DNA from: an uncultured Microcaldota archaeon
Lineage (GTDB): Archaea > Micrarchaeota > Micrarchaeia > Anstonellales > Anstonellaceae
Assembly: GCA_903923795.1 (NCBI GenBank)
Contig: CAIXYX010000139.1
Span: 1-52,303, forward strand
DNA: 52,303 bases
Direction of reading: 5' to 3'
The position numbers and the translations under genes were made by a program. Under the pieces are notes generated by a model. The model was not told the origin of the DNA. It made no database searches and saw only the letters and a list, made by a program, of their open reading frames with translations. This document shows, piece by piece, positions 8,502 through 17,322 of the stretch. Each line of letters begins with the position of its first letter. The first letter of the stretch is position 1.

Positions 8502-11237
8502 TCAGCGGCGCTCCCCGAATTCTCGCATGAATCTCTCGTATTCCATCGACTCACTGTCGGTGATGGACGGCCTTCTGCTTCCGACGAGCTGCATCACTTC
8601 CTCCGTCGAGAGGATTGGTTTCTCTTTGCTTATGTGCAGGCGCACGAGGCGAGTTTTCACTTCCTGCGCGACTGACACGAGGTCGGCGCCGGAGAAGCCG
8701 GGCGTCGCTTGGGCGAGGCGGCCGAAGTCGAGTTTCGGCAATAGCGGCGAGAGGGCCTTCTTCAATATCTCCTCGCGGCTCGCAGCATCTGGCGGCGGGA
8801 TATAGAGAATCTTGTCAAAACGGCCCGGGCGCAATAGCGCGGCATCCATCAGAGAGGGCTTGTTCGTGGCGCCGATGATTATGACATTCTTGAGCTCTTT
8901 GAGACCATCCATCTCCTGCAAGAGTTGAGTGAGTATAGGCGAGGAATAACCAGTGCGCGAGGGCGTCAAACTCTCGATTTCGTCGAAGAATATGAGCGCG
9001 GGCGTCTGCTCGCGCGCGCGGTTGAATGTCTCGCGCAGACTCTCTATGGCTGAATCAGAGCCGCCCTTTAGCAAATCTGCGCCGGAGAGCGAGAGGAATG
9101 TTGCGTTGAGCTGGTGAGATGCGGCGCGCACTATCATCGTCTTGCCGCAGCCGGGCGGTCCGAAGAGGAGAAGGCCGCGAATCGGTTTGAGCTGGTATTC
9201 GGCCATGAGTTCTGGGTGAAGAAGAGGAAGCTCGACTGCTTCATGCAATGCTTTTCTAACGTCGCCCAAGCCCACGACATCGTCCCATTTGACTTCGGCA
9301 AGATTAACCTCGGGCGCCTCCTCCTCCACGCGTCTTTCGAAGTCGAGGCGGAATTTCTCATATTCTGCCAAATGCGAGATGTGTGTCGAGGGCTTGAGGT
9401 ATTTTAGCACGGCCAGGAGATTTTTCTGCGAGAGCGCGATGATTTGGTTCTTCGCGGCCGCCTCGCGCGCAGTCTGCCGAATTGCCTCAGTCATGACGTT
9501 GGCCAAGTCCGCGCCGGAGTATCGCTCGGTCATGGAAGCAATCTTCTTGAAGTCGACATCGCCGCCGAGCGGCACGTCTTTGACATGCGAGCGCAATATC
9601 TGCTCGCGGCTGGCCAAGTCCGGCAGAGGCATGTAGATGACTTTGTCAAATCTTCCCGGTCGCAATATGGCGGCATCCAATTTGTTCGGCGCGTTCGTCG
9701 CGCCCATGACGATGACATGCTTTGTGCCAGTCGTCGGCACGCTATCCATCTCCAAAAGGAGCTGGTTCAGCGCAGTGTAATGGGCCGAATTCTCCTCGGA
9801 CATGGAGGAGCGGCTTCGCGCGATGGAGTCTATCTCGTCGAAGAATAGGATACAGGGCGCGTTCTTTCGCGCCGTGGCGAAAAGCTCGGCGATGTTCTTC
9901 TCGGTCTCGCCGAACCATTTCGAGGTGAGGTCAGAGCATTTCACGTAGTAGAAGCCAAGATTCATCTCTTTGGCCAGAGCTTTCATTATGAAAGTCTTGC
10001 CCGTGCCCGGAGGTCCGAAGAGGAGGATGCCGTTTGGCGGCTTGATGCCATATGTGACGGCGAGCTTCTTGTTCGAGAGCGGAGTGACGATGGCTTCGCG
10101 CAATTCGCGCTTGACGCTCTCATATCCGCCAACCTGCGCCAATGACTCCGGCCCGCCGGATGCGGTGGCGAGGTCCTCCACGCCAAGAAATCCGAATTTC
10201 TTTGTCTTCTCCTTGTGCCTCTCGATGCGCTCGCGCGCGATGTCGAGGTGGCCAGCTTCCATCAGGTAGAGAAGGATGAGCGTGAAGGCAGTGTAAATCA
10301 GCATCTCGTAGGGGAATGGAATATTGTACATAGATGCTATTGCGAAATGGGCGAGAGGGATGATGACGATGACCGCACCTGCCATGAGCTGGCGGTGCAC
10401 GCCCTTCACCACGCCGGGGATGTAACCGATGAGGAAGAGGGTGCCGGCCCACGCCAAGAGTTGAAGCAGAGCCGCATCCTCGACCAATAATTTGTAGCTG
10501 TTGTTGGCCACCTGCACGAGAGCCGGATTCACCATGTGGATTGTGTCGGCGCTGATGAGGTTGCCCATTGCGGAAATGGCCGCGGACGGCAAGGCCGCCA
10601 CATCGGGAATCGGCAGTCGGTCGCGCGCGAGCACAAGCTCTCCGCCCGAGGTGAGCGCCGGAGCGTAGATGCTGTTCGCAGGATCAAGGCTTTTGGTGAG
10701 CATGAATGCGGAATTTGGCGTGAGCCACAGAGTCGATAAGAGGAGGATGAAGAACACGGCAGGTAATGAGATGAAGATAGAGCGCTTCGAGCCGCCGTAC
10801 AATGCGCCCAGTGTGAGGCCGAACTGCACGAACCCTCCGAGGAAAATCAGCGGGAATGGGGCGAATGGCGCGCAGATGATGATTTCGAGAAATGATATCA
10901 GATACCAGTCTTTGAAAGCTTTGAAGAGCGTGAGACTGATGATTAGAGTATACAGCCAGGCAAAGATGGGCGCCTGGTACGCGATGGCGGGAAAGGCGAG
11001 AAGAACGCCCAAGATGGTGCCGACAAACGGGTGCTCGGGCAATGCATATGCAAGGATTCCGCATGCGCCGGCGAGGATGAAGGTGAGCCAGACGGGATAG
11101 AAATAGAAGAGGTTGAGGAGAAAGAGTGCACCCAGGAAAATGAGGAGGGCGGGCCATAATGCGTCGTTCTCCTGCAATGTTGCCTGCAGTGCTTTGAGCC
11201 TCGTGCCGCTTAGACTGGCCGGGGGTGCAGACGCCAT
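8502..11237 (-). CDS. Membrane-anchored tandem AAA+ ATPase, CDC48/VCP-like
   Basis: A 911-residue protein. Residues about 25-340 are strongly hydrophobic with roughly nine to ten transmembrane segments and one larger outside loop. Two AAA+ modules follow. Module one has Walker A GPPGTGKT at 408-415 and Walker B CILFFDEIDSIARSRSS. Module two has GPPGCGKT from 693 and ALIFFDEIESLTPSR. Both retain arginine-finger regions of the form LRPGRFDKV/ILYIP. The ATPase core matches CDC48/VAT, but the usual N-terminal substrate domain is replaced by the membrane region, and there is no protease domain as in FtsH or Lon. The start at 11237 is chosen for a TATA box 27 nt upstream; a longer frame would run into the tRNA. 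A role in extracting or remodelling membrane proteins is inferred. Confidence 0.92.
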   Translation of the reverse strand: MASAPPASLSGTRLKALQATLQENDALWPALLIFLGALFLLNLFYFYPVWLTFILAGACGILAYALPEHPFVGTILGVLLAFPAIAYQAPIFAWLYTLIISLTLFKAFKDWYLISFLEIIICAPFAPFPLIFLGGFVQFGLTLGALYGGSKRSIFISLPAVFFILLLSTLWLTPNSAFMLTKSLDPANSIYAPALTSGGELVLARDRLPIPDVAALPSAAISAMGNLISADTIHMVNPALVQVANNSYKLLVEDAALLQLLAWAGTLFLIGYIPGVVKGVHRQLMAGAVIVIIPLAHFAIASMYNIPFPYEMLIYTAFTLILLYLMEAGHLDIARERIERHKEKTKKFGFLGVEDLATASGGPESLAQVGGYESVKRELREAIVTPLSNKKLAVTYGIKPPNGILLFGPPGTGKTFIMKALAKEMNLGFYYVKCSDLTSKWFGETEKNIAELFATARKNAPCILFFDEIDSIARSRSSMSEENSAHYTALNQLLLEMDSVPTTGTKHVIVMGATNAPNKLDAAILRPGRFDKVIYMPLPDLASREQILRSHVKDVPLGGDVDFKKIASMTERYSGADLANVMTEAIRQTAREAAAKNQIIALSQKNLLAVLKYLKPSTHISHLAEYEKFRLDFERRVEEEAPEVNLAEVKWDDVVGLGDVRKALHEAVELPLLHPELMAEYQLKPIRGLLLFGPPGCGKTMIVRAASHQLNATFLSLSGADLLKGGSDSAIESLRETFNRAREQTPALIFFDEIESLTPSRTGYSSPILTQLLQEMDGLKELKNVIIIGATNKPSLMDAALLRPGRFDKILYIPPPDAASREEILKKALSPLLPKLDFGRLAQATPGFSGADLVSVAQEVKTRLVRLHISKEKPILSTEEVMQLVGSRRPSITDSESMEYERFMREFGERR

Positions 11238-11258
11238 AGGAGCGAAAAGGCATGTATT

Positions 11259-11270
11259 GTTTTTAAAACG
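11259..11270 (-). promoter_or_regulatory. Promoter of the AAA+ ATPase gene
   Basis: CGTTTTAAAAAC on the minus strand, centred about 27 nt before the ATG at 11237. It occupies the short gap after the tRNA-Arg gene and fixes the start codon choice. Confidence 0.6.
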
Positions 11271-11277
11271 AGAATAA

Positions 11278-11352
11278 CGGGCTCGGCAGGATTTGAACCC
11301 ACGACCTGCTGGTCCGAAGCCAGCCGCTCTATCCAAACTGAGCTACGAGCCC
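11278..11352 (-). tRNA. tRNA-Arg (anticodon UCG)
   Basis: A full cloverleaf on the minus strand: 7-bp acceptor GGGCTCG/CGAGCCC, D arm with AGCTCAG, anticodon stem GCTGG/CCAGC closing the loop CTTCGGA (anticodon TCG), and T loop TTCAAAT. The T stem has two wobble pairs. No intron is present and CCA is not encoded. Discriminator base is G. It decodes CGA (and, by wobble, other CGN) codons. Confidence 0.93.
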
Positions 11353-11403
11353 GTAATATTATAATTACAGTAGCGGCGGTTTTATTCCTATAGGGGTCCG
11401 TCG

Positions 11404-12606
11404 CTATTTTTTCTGTCTCTTCTTCACCTGCGCTTTCAAATCCTGCAGCACGTTCATGTAATTTATGAACGACTCAAATGGAGATTCGTACGGCGAGAAA
11501 TAGTTGTGCACGTCCTGGTCGGAGAGGGATTTGGTGCAGCAGTAATAGAGATGGTCGGAGTTCTGCAGATGCCGCCACGTGCGCAGCAAATCAGGGTCGT
11601 TGAGTGCTTTCACCGGCGCCTCGAGGCTCGTCAATTCGCTAAAGGCCGCGCGTTGCATGTCATTGCCAAGCCACGCAGAGGTGTCGCGCTCGTTGTCGGC
11701 CCAGCTTATCACAGATGGCGCAGCCACCTCGCCCTTTGGCTCTACAGTAGTCGCGATGTCGGTCGGCGTGGCGAAAGACAAGTGATTATATTTCGAGATT
11801 TCGCCGGGCAGCTCTTTTAGAAAACTGAATATGCCGGTGTCCTCCCAGTGGTGCTCGCCGAAAGTCTCGTAATCCATGAAAAGATTCACGCAGTCCCCCT
11901 GCAAGTCAGAGAGCCATTTGGCGTATTTCGGCGCCGTGAGGGGGTATTCGTTCCAGCTTTTCTGCGAGAATCGGTAGCCTATGTCGTCCGAGAGTTTGTA
12001 ATGGCGCAAGAGTGCGCGGATGTTCGAGCAGCCCTGCACAGAATAGGCGTATGTCGGCGAGCGCCAGCCCAGCATCTGGTCAAGCCCCTCGGCCATGATG
12101 CCCTTGTATCCCATCGACTCGGCCCAATGCGCTATGTCGTTCGAGAACATGGCCTCGGTGTTTCGGAACACTGACGGCTTGGCGCAGAATGGGGCGATGG
12201 CGGCCTGGTGCAATTTCACCTGCTCGGTGAATTCGGTCTTCTCGGTGAAGAGGGATGAGAGCGAATGGTAGTAAGTCTCGGAGAGGAATTCGACGCGCCC
12301 CGTGCGTCCGAGAGCTGCAAAAGATTCCGCCACTTCGGGCATGTAGAGGCGCGCCTGCTCAAGAAATACGCCGGTGATGGAGAAGCTGACTTTCATCTCG
12401 GGATGTTTTTCCAGGAGTTCAAGCAAGAGGCGGTTGGCTGGAAGATAGCATTTGCTCGCCACTTTCGCCATGATTTGCCGATTCAGGTCGTGGTTGAAAT
12501 AGCGCTGGAACAACTCATCGCCGCCGCCCGCCGCACCGGATTCGAACACCGAGAATGGGGCGAGGCGCATCGGCTGATGGACCTGGAAATAAAAGCAGAC
12601 TTTCAT
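11404..12606 (-). CDS. Glycoside hydrolase family 57, alpha-amylase type
   Basis: A 400-residue cytoplasmic enzyme expected to cleave or rearrange alpha-1,4-glucans. The family start MKVCFYFQVHQPMRL is intact, with the HQP of conserved region 1. The likely nucleophile is E151 in FRNTEAMFSNDI and the likely acid/base is D245 in FMDYETFGEHHW, both at the usual places for the short amylase-like GH57 group. There is no signal peptide, so the substrate should be internal. It lies 12 bp downstream of a GT4 glycogen-synthase-like gene on the same strand, so the two probably form an operon for synthesis and turnover of a storage glucan. Confidence 0.93.
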   Translation of the reverse strand: MKVCFYFQVHQPMRLAPFSVFESGAAGGGDELFQRYFNHDLNRQIMAKVASKCYLPANRLLLELLEKHPEMKVSFSITGVFLEQARLYMPEVAESFAALGRTGRVEFLSETYYHSLSSLFTEKTEFTEQVKLHQAAIAPFCAKPSVFRNTEAMFSNDIAHWAESMGYKGIMAEGLDQMLGWRSPTYAYSVQGCSNIRALLRHYKLSDDIGYRFSQKSWNEYPLTAPKYAKWLSDLQGDCVNLFMDYETFGEHHWEDTGIFSFLKELPGEISKYNHLSFATPTDIATTVEPKGEVAAPSVISWADNERDTSAWLGNDMQRAAFSELTSLEAPVKALNDPDLLRTWRHLQNSDHLYYCCTKSLSDQDVHNYFSPYESPFESFINYMNVLQDLKAQVKKRQKK

Positions 12607-12618
12607 CGCTAAACCTCG

Positions 12619-13818
12619 TCAGATTTTTTTATAAGCGAGCATCGCTTCAGTATAGACATCCTCGGTCTCCTTCGCGCATTTCTCCCATGTCAGTTTCTTC
12701 AAATCGTCCGGGCCCATGCTCACCATGGTATCGCGCAATGGCGCGTAATCAAGCACAGCCAGTATCTTGCCGGCCATGCCCTGTATGTCCCAGAAATCGA
12801 CCTTGAGCGCGGACTTGACAACTTCGCCGACGCCCGAAGTCTTGGAGATTATGATGGGCGTGCCGGATGCCATGGCCTCGAGCGCAGTTATTCCGAACGG
12901 CTCGGATGTGGAGGGCATGACATAGACATCGGCCGCCGAATAGATGCGCTTCTGGTCCTCGTCGGGGAGGAAACCCAAAAAGCGCACATGCTCTGACAAG
13001 CCCAGTTCGAGGGAGAGCGAGATGAGCAACGGGAGAAGCTCGCCGCTCCCCGCCACGAAGAAGATGACATCAGACCGTTTGTCGAGCACTTTCTTCGCCG
13101 CATGCAGAAATTGCACCGGGCCCTTTTGCTCGGTGAGCCTCCCTAAGAAAAGGACAACATGCTTTCCATCAGTCTGCACGCTGAGTTTTGGTTTCGGTTC
13201 GGCGGCTTGATGAATACCGGGATATTTGCCGGCATCCACGCCGTTGTACACCACGCGTATTTTCGAGCTGTTCGCGCCCAAATGAGAAACAAGCTGGTCT
13301 CGCGTGCGCGCCGACACGGCGATGATGAGATTGGCGTCTTCTGCCGCCTGCCTCTCGATGCGCACTATGGAGTCCCAAGGCGTCGAGGTGCGGTCGAATT
13401 CTGTCGAATGAAATGTCTGCACAAGAGGCCGACGGATGAGGCTGCGCGCCTTCTCGCCCCCAGGCGCGGTGAGCCAGTCATGGCAGTGGATGACGTCATA
13501 GGGGATTTTGGCGTGCTCATCCCCGACCATTTTGGCGGCCTGCAGGTTGTACACCTCGACGGCCTTAATCAGCCCCTCGCCATAGGTGGCCAGTTTGCCT
13601 TTTTTGTTGAAAGAGAAATACGGCTGCAGGACGGATGGGGAGGTCTCGATGAGGCGGATGGATGCGTGCGGGCTCGAGAGGGTTTTTCCGCTCGACGGCA
13701 GATAGAAGTCGATTTTGTGCCCCATGTTTGCGAGGCGTTGCGTTAGCTCGAAGCAGTGGACGCCCAATCCCCCCGAGATGAATGGCGGGAATTCCCAGCC
13801 CAGCATGGCTATGCGCAT
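12619..13818 (-). CDS. GT4 family glycosyltransferase, glycogen/starch synthase-like
   Basis: A 399-residue GT-B fold retaining transferase. The N-terminal Rossmann domain begins RIAMLGWEFPPFISGGLG, the donor-phosphate loop of glycogen synthases and GT4 enzymes. The C-terminal domain has the nucleotide-sugar signature EPFGITALEAMASGTPIII (the E-x7-E motif). The likely reaction is transfer of glucose from UDP- or ADP-glucose to an alpha-glucan. It is upstream of, and 12 bp from, the GH57 gene. The promoter region is shared divergently with the TatD gene and contains a palindromic AT-rich element. Exact donor and product cannot be read from sequence; lipid or surface glycosylation is the main alternative, but the GH57 neighbour favours glucan metabolism. 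Confidence 0.9.
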   Translation of the reverse strand: MRIAMLGWEFPPFISGGLGVHCFELTQRLANMGHKIDFYLPSSGKTLSSPHASIRLIETSPSVLQPYFSFNKKGKLATYGEGLIKAVEVYNLQAAKMVGDEHAKIPYDVIHCHDWLTAPGGEKARSLIRRPLVQTFHSTEFDRTSTPWDSIVRIERQAAEDANLIIAVSARTRDQLVSHLGANSSKIRVVYNGVDAGKYPGIHQAAEPKPKLSVQTDGKHVVLFLGRLTEQKGPVQFLHAAKKVLDKRSDVIFFVAGSGELLPLLISLSLELGLSEHVRFLGFLPDEDQKRIYSAADVYVMPSTSEPFGITALEAMASGTPIIISKTSGVGEVVKSALKVDFWDIQGMAGKILAVLDYAPLRDTMVSMGPDDLKKLTWEKCAKETEDVYTEAMLAYKKI

Positions 13819-13867
13819 AAATGACCCCGAACACTCCCAAAACCTGATGGAGGAGCGAATGGAGCGG

Positions 13868-13892
13868 GGAGTTAAAAAGATGTCTTTTTATG
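13868..13892. promoter_or_regulatory. Divergent promoter with an AT palindrome
   Basis: Contains the palindrome TAAAAAGA-TG-TCTTTTTA at 13873-13890. Rightward, CTTTTTATG is centred about 27 nt before the TatD ATG at 13915. Leftward, CTTTTTAACTCC would start the GT4/GH57 transcript near 13848, leaving a leader of about 30 nt. One symmetric site may therefore serve both directions. Confidence 0.5.
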
Positions 13893-13914
13893 CCTCGGCG
13901 GAGAATAATTGGGT

Positions 13915-14727
13915 ATGGATGGAAAAATCTCACCGCCAAATACCGCGGCGCTTTTCGACGTGCACACCCACCACCCCGAAAAAACAACAATTGGCGCAAA
14001 GCATTCGTTCGTCGCGTCGGGCTTCTCGCACGAGTCGAATGAGGAAGTGATTGCTTATTCGAGGAAGACCGGCTGCCTGTTCTCTTATGGCTTGGGGCCG
14101 CAGGAGATACAACGGGAAGACAGATATCCGGACCTGGAGAAAGCGATTGGCGCAATCGAGAAGCAGGTCGAAAATGCCATGGCTGATGCCGCACTTCGAA
14201 ACAGGCTGGTTGCCATCGGCGAAGTGGGCCTCGACAAACACTGGGGCAAGACGACGGCGGAGCGCGAGCGGCAGTTTTTGGCACTTGAGAGGATGATAAC
14301 GCTCGCGGGCCGCCATTCGCTCCCGCTCATCATCCATTCACGAGACGCGGAAAGCGAATGCATCAGGCAATTGCTCGCGGCGCAGGCGTTGCACGCGTCC
14401 GGCGGGCCGCGGCCATCAGCGGTCGCACATGCGAGCGGCCTGCGCATCATCATGCACTGCTTCGGCGGCAAATTGGAGGAGGCGAAATTGGCGGCTAACG
14501 CGGGCTGGCTCATCTCCATCCCCCCGCAGGCGAATTCGGAGAGGAAAAGAATAATCAAGGCGCTGCCAATCGAATCGCTCGTTGTCGAATCCGACGCGCC
14601 ATACATCGGCAAAACGAGCGAAGACACGATGAAAAGCGCGGAGATGATTGCGCGATACAAGGAGATGGAATTGGAGGACGTGCTGAAGAAGACGGCGGAG
14701 AATGCGCGAAAGATTTTTCGATTCTAA
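13915..14727 (+). CDS. tatD: TatD family metal-dependent hydrolase
   Basis: A 270-residue TIM-barrel metalloenzyme; TatD proteins are DNases with 3'-5' exonuclease activity. Metal-site motifs are all visible: H17-T-H19 in LFDVHTHH, the glutamate of AIGEVGLDKHW, histidine in LIIHSRDA, histidine in MHCFGG, and the final aspartate in VVESDAPYIG. I chose ATG 13915 over TTG 13909 because the TATA box is spaced 27 nt from it. It contains one uncommon insertion of about 15 residues (HASGGPRPSAVAHAS) before the MHCFGG strand. A GTG- or ATG-started unknown gene follows after 24-33 bp on the same strand. Confidence 0.9.
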   Translation: MDGKISPPNTAALFDVHTHHPEKTTIGAKHSFVASGFSHESNEEVIAYSRKTGCLFSYGLGPQEIQREDRYPDLEKAIGAIEKQVENAMADAALRNRLVAIGEVGLDKHWGKTTAERERQFLALERMITLAGRHSLPLIIHSRDAESECIRQLLAAQALHASGGPRPSAVAHASGLRIIMHCFGGKLEEAKLAANAGWLISIPPQANSERKRIIKALPIESLVVESDAPYIGKTSEDTMKSAEMIARYKEMELEDVLKKTAENARKIFRF

Positions 14728-14760
14728 CGGCGGCAAGCCACAGGATGGGAAGTGAGTGAG

Positions 14761-15384
14761 ATGGGCCACCAGAAATTCAACGCGAAAAAAATCATGAATT
14801 CAGTCTGCACAAAAAGCGAGGGCATAGACGGCAAACCGTACTTTCCCCCCGGCTCGAGGGAATTTCGGGTATTGGGCGTGCTCAATGGCACCAAGGCGGA
14901 ATTCGAGCGGATGGCCGGCGTGCTCGAGAATCAGGCGCCTGCCCATTCATATCATATCAAGGTGGCCGCCAACATGCTCTGGGGCTGCGAGAAGTGGGCC
15001 TATGCTGCAGGGGTTGAGAGCCGTCATTTCACGCAAGAACTCAAATACATGGTCGAACTCGCATACAGGACGCTGTATGTCATCCACCAGACAGAAGGCA
15101 AGACTCCGGAATCGCGGGAGAAGGTGTCGATGGTCCTTATAGCATATGCCGGGAGATCCGACCACCCCGGCCTGCCGACCGCGATTATCCGTTTCTTTGC
15201 GCAGTTGGGGCAGGAGAGGGAGAAAGAAGGGGATTTGGACGGGAAGATTTGGATGGGGGAGAGAATCGCAGATGTCATGGACATTGCCGAATCGAGGCGG
15301 GAGATTGACCCCGGATGGAACGAGGTGATGAGAGAGGGTTATCGGGCGCTCGACAAGCTCGGCCTTGAGATGGAGATTGCGTGA
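14761..15384 (+). CDS. Conserved-looking cytoplasmic protein, unknown
   Basis: A 207-residue soluble protein that I do not recognise. It is mainly helical and charged, with no signal peptide or membrane segment. Only two cysteines stand out (NSVCTKSEG and MLWGCEKWAY). ATG 14761 has GTGAG just upstream; GTG 14752 is an alternative adding three residues. It sits 33 bp after tatD on the same strand and probably shares its transcript. Base composition and codon use match the flanking genes, so I treat it as real. Helical repeats such as HFTQELKYMVELAYRTLYVI suggest an all-alpha fold. No function is assigned. Confidence 0.75.
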   Translation: MGHQKFNAKKIMNSVCTKSEGIDGKPYFPPGSREFRVLGVLNGTKAEFERMAGVLENQAPAHSYHIKVAANMLWGCEKWAYAAGVESRHFTQELKYMVELAYRTLYVIHQTEGKTPESREKVSMVLIAYAGRSDHPGLPTAIIRFFAQLGQEREKEGDLDGKIWMGERIADVMDIAESRREIDPGWNEVMREGYRALDKLGLEMEIA

Positions 15385-15397
15385 TTTTGGGAAAAAC

Positions 15398-15406
15398 CAT
15401 ATATAC
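15398..15406 (+). promoter_or_regulatory. Promoter of the ABC exporter operon
   Basis: CATATATAC, with a start of transcription expected near 15428. This leaves a leader of about 40 nt before the ATPase gene, unlike the leaderless neighbours. Confidence 0.45.
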
Positions 15407-15466
15407 TACGAGCAGATGATTATACATTACGCGATTGAATCCGCTTAGGCGCCAAGGTTGGGTCTT

Positions 15467-16438
15467 ATGTCCATCAAGATAGACAATCTCACCAAGAAGT
15501 TCGGCCACCTCATCGCCGTAGATAATCTCTCACTCGAGATTAACAAGGGCGAGATTTTCGGCCTTCTTGGCCCGAACGGCGCGGGCAAAACAACGCTTCT
15601 CTCCATGCTCGGCGTGCTCGTGATTCCGACGAGCGGTTCAGCGACCGTTGACGGACATGACATAGTGCGCGAGCCGCTGGCCGTGCGCCGGTGCATCGGC
15701 ATGGTGTTTCAGGGCGGCTCTTTGGACAACCTCCTCACGGCGCGCGAGAACCTCGAATTGCATGCGCGCCTTTTCGGAGTGCCAAAAGAGATGCGAAAAA
15801 AACGCATCGCCGAGGCGCTCGAGCTCGTCGAGCTGACAGATAGGGCAGATGACCGCGCGGGGAATTTCTCCGGCGGCATGAAGCGGCGCCTCGAAATCGC
15901 GCGGGCCCTGCTCCATCATCCGGCAGTGCTCTATCTTGACGAGCCCACCGTAGGGCTAGACCCGCAGACGAGAGAGCATATCTGGGCGTACATAAAGAAA
16001 CTGGCAAAGGCCGAGAGCATGACCATCATACTCACAACGCATTACATGGAGGAGGCCGACCTGCTCTGCGATCGGATAGCGCTCATAGACCATGGAAAGA
16101 TAGTTGCGCTCGACACGCCCGCGGGCCTGAAGAAGCGGATGGGCGGGGATCGGGTGAAATTGAAATGCGCCAAAGCTTGCAGCACCGCAACGCTCGAGCG
16201 CCTGCGCAAACTTCCGTTCGTCAAATCAGTCTCGGCTGAAGAAGGCCATCTGACCCTTGTGGTGGAGAATGCCCCCTTGCATTTGCAGAACATATTGCAT
16301 GAGGCGGGAGCTGTCGAGGAGGTGCATGTGCTGCCCGCCTCGCTCAACGAGGTGTTCCTCCAATTCACGGGGCACGAGATAAGAAACGAGTCGGCCGAAG
16401 AGGACGACGCGCAGTCGCAGTGGTCGGCGCACCGGTAG
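15467..16438 (+). CDS. ABC transporter ATP-binding protein, DrrA/ABC-2 type
   Basis: A 323-residue nucleotide-binding subunit of an ABC-2 exporter. Walker A is GPNGAGKT, the signature is NFSGGMKRRLEIAR, Walker B is VLYLDEPTVGLDP, and the H-loop is LTTHYMEEAD. The C-terminal 90 residues form the extra domain common in DrrA-type proteins. ATG 15467 gives MSIKIDNLTKKFG, a typical family start; an in-frame TTG at 15458 is less likely. The permease gene follows 45 bp downstream. Substrate is unknown; family members export drugs, lipids or polysaccharide precursors. Confidence 0.93.
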   Translation: MSIKIDNLTKKFGHLIAVDNLSLEINKGEIFGLLGPNGAGKTTLLSMLGVLVIPTSGSATVDGHDIVREPLAVRRCIGMVFQGGSLDNLLTARENLELHARLFGVPKEMRKKRIAEALELVELTDRADDRAGNFSGGMKRRLEIARALLHHPAVLYLDEPTVGLDPQTREHIWAYIKKLAKAESMTIILTTHYMEEADLLCDRIALIDHGKIVALDTPAGLKKRMGGDRVKLKCAKACSTATLERLRKLPFVKSVSAEEGHLTLVVENAPLHLQNILHEAGAVEEVHVLPASLNEVFLQFTGHEIRNESAEEDDAQSQWSAHR

Positions 16439-16483
16439 AAGAATGGAGATTTGGGGAAGAAGGCAATACTTAGGGGTTTGTTC

Positions 16484-17239
16484 ATGTCAGCACTCGAAGG
16501 CATTCTGGCTATTTGGCAGCGCGAATTCATAGTCTACACGCGCGAGCGGGAGCGCTCCATATCGTCCGTGGTCACGCCGCTGATTTGGCTTTTTGCGTTT
16601 GGCGCGGGCCTCGGCGCGTCAATCTCGATTTCGGGCCTGAACTACCAGCAATTCATATTCCCCGGCATAATGGCCATGAACGTGCTCTTCACGTCGATGT
16701 TCTATGGCATGTATGTGGTGTGGGACAAGAAACTGGATGTGCTAAAGGAAATCCTCATCGCGCCGCAGCCGAGGTGGGTGGCATTCACGGGAAAAGTGCT
16801 TGGCGGATTGACCATCTGCGCGGTGCAGGTCACCATACTGATGATTGTCGGCGCGCTGTTCATGAACATCCCAATCACTCCGATGTCATATTTGTTCGCC
16901 TTGTTCGGGGCTTTGCTCTTCGGCGTGGGCAGCGCATCATTGGGGCTTTTCATCGGCGCCAACCTCAACTCGCCGGATTCGTTCAGCCTTGTGATGAGCT
17001 TTGTGATGTGGCCGCTCTTCCTCACATCGGGGGCGCTCTACACCATCGACAAGCTGCCCGCTTATCTGCACGCTGTCGTGTCGGTGAACCCGATGGCGTA
17101 CGGCGTTGATTTGATGCGCGGCGCGCTCCTTGGCACATGGAATTATGGGCCGATGCTTGATGTCGGCGTGCTGCTGCTGTTTGGCGCGGTGTTCTTCTGG
17201 CTTGGCAAGTCGGCATTCGAGAAGATGAATCTGGGATGA
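16484..17239 (+). CDS. ABC-2 type permease
   Basis: A 251-residue membrane subunit paired with the preceding ATPase. It has six predicted transmembrane segments and the ABC-2 hallmark LTSGALYTIDKLPAYLHAVVS, then NPMAYGVDLMRG before the last segment. ATG 16484 (MSALEGILAIWQREF) matches the usual family N-terminus and has GGGG upstream; a TTG at 16451 would add eleven residues. The two subunits form a dimer-of-dimers exporter in the cytoplasmic membrane. Confidence 0.92.
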   Translation: MSALEGILAIWQREFIVYTRERERSISSVVTPLIWLFAFGAGLGASISISGLNYQQFIFPGIMAMNVLFTSMFYGMYVVWDKKLDVLKEILIAPQPRWVAFTGKVLGGLTICAVQVTILMIVGALFMNIPITPMSYLFALFGALLFGVGSASLGLFIGANLNSPDSFSLVMSFVMWPLFLTSGALYTIDKLPAYLHAVVSVNPMAYGVDLMRGALLGTWNYGPMLDVGVLLLFGAVFFWLGKSAFEKMNLG

Positions 17240-17292
17240 GGGACAGATAGGGCTGGCCATGGCGAACAGGACGCACGCCGGGGAAGAAATAG

Positions 17293-17300
17293 TTTTATAT
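17293..17300 (+). promoter_or_regulatory. Promoter of the NYN-domain gene
   Basis: TTTTATAT centred about 26 nt before ATG 17323. The spacing selects that ATG over 17299 and 17317. Confidence 0.5.
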
Positions 17301-17322
17301 GCCTCCGCCGTGTTGTATGAGC

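Noticed and set aside
11279..11336. N-terminal extension of the AAA+ ATPase through the tRNA-Arg
   Set aside because: It would translate the tRNA gene, and a TATA box correctly spaced for ATG 11237 lies between them.
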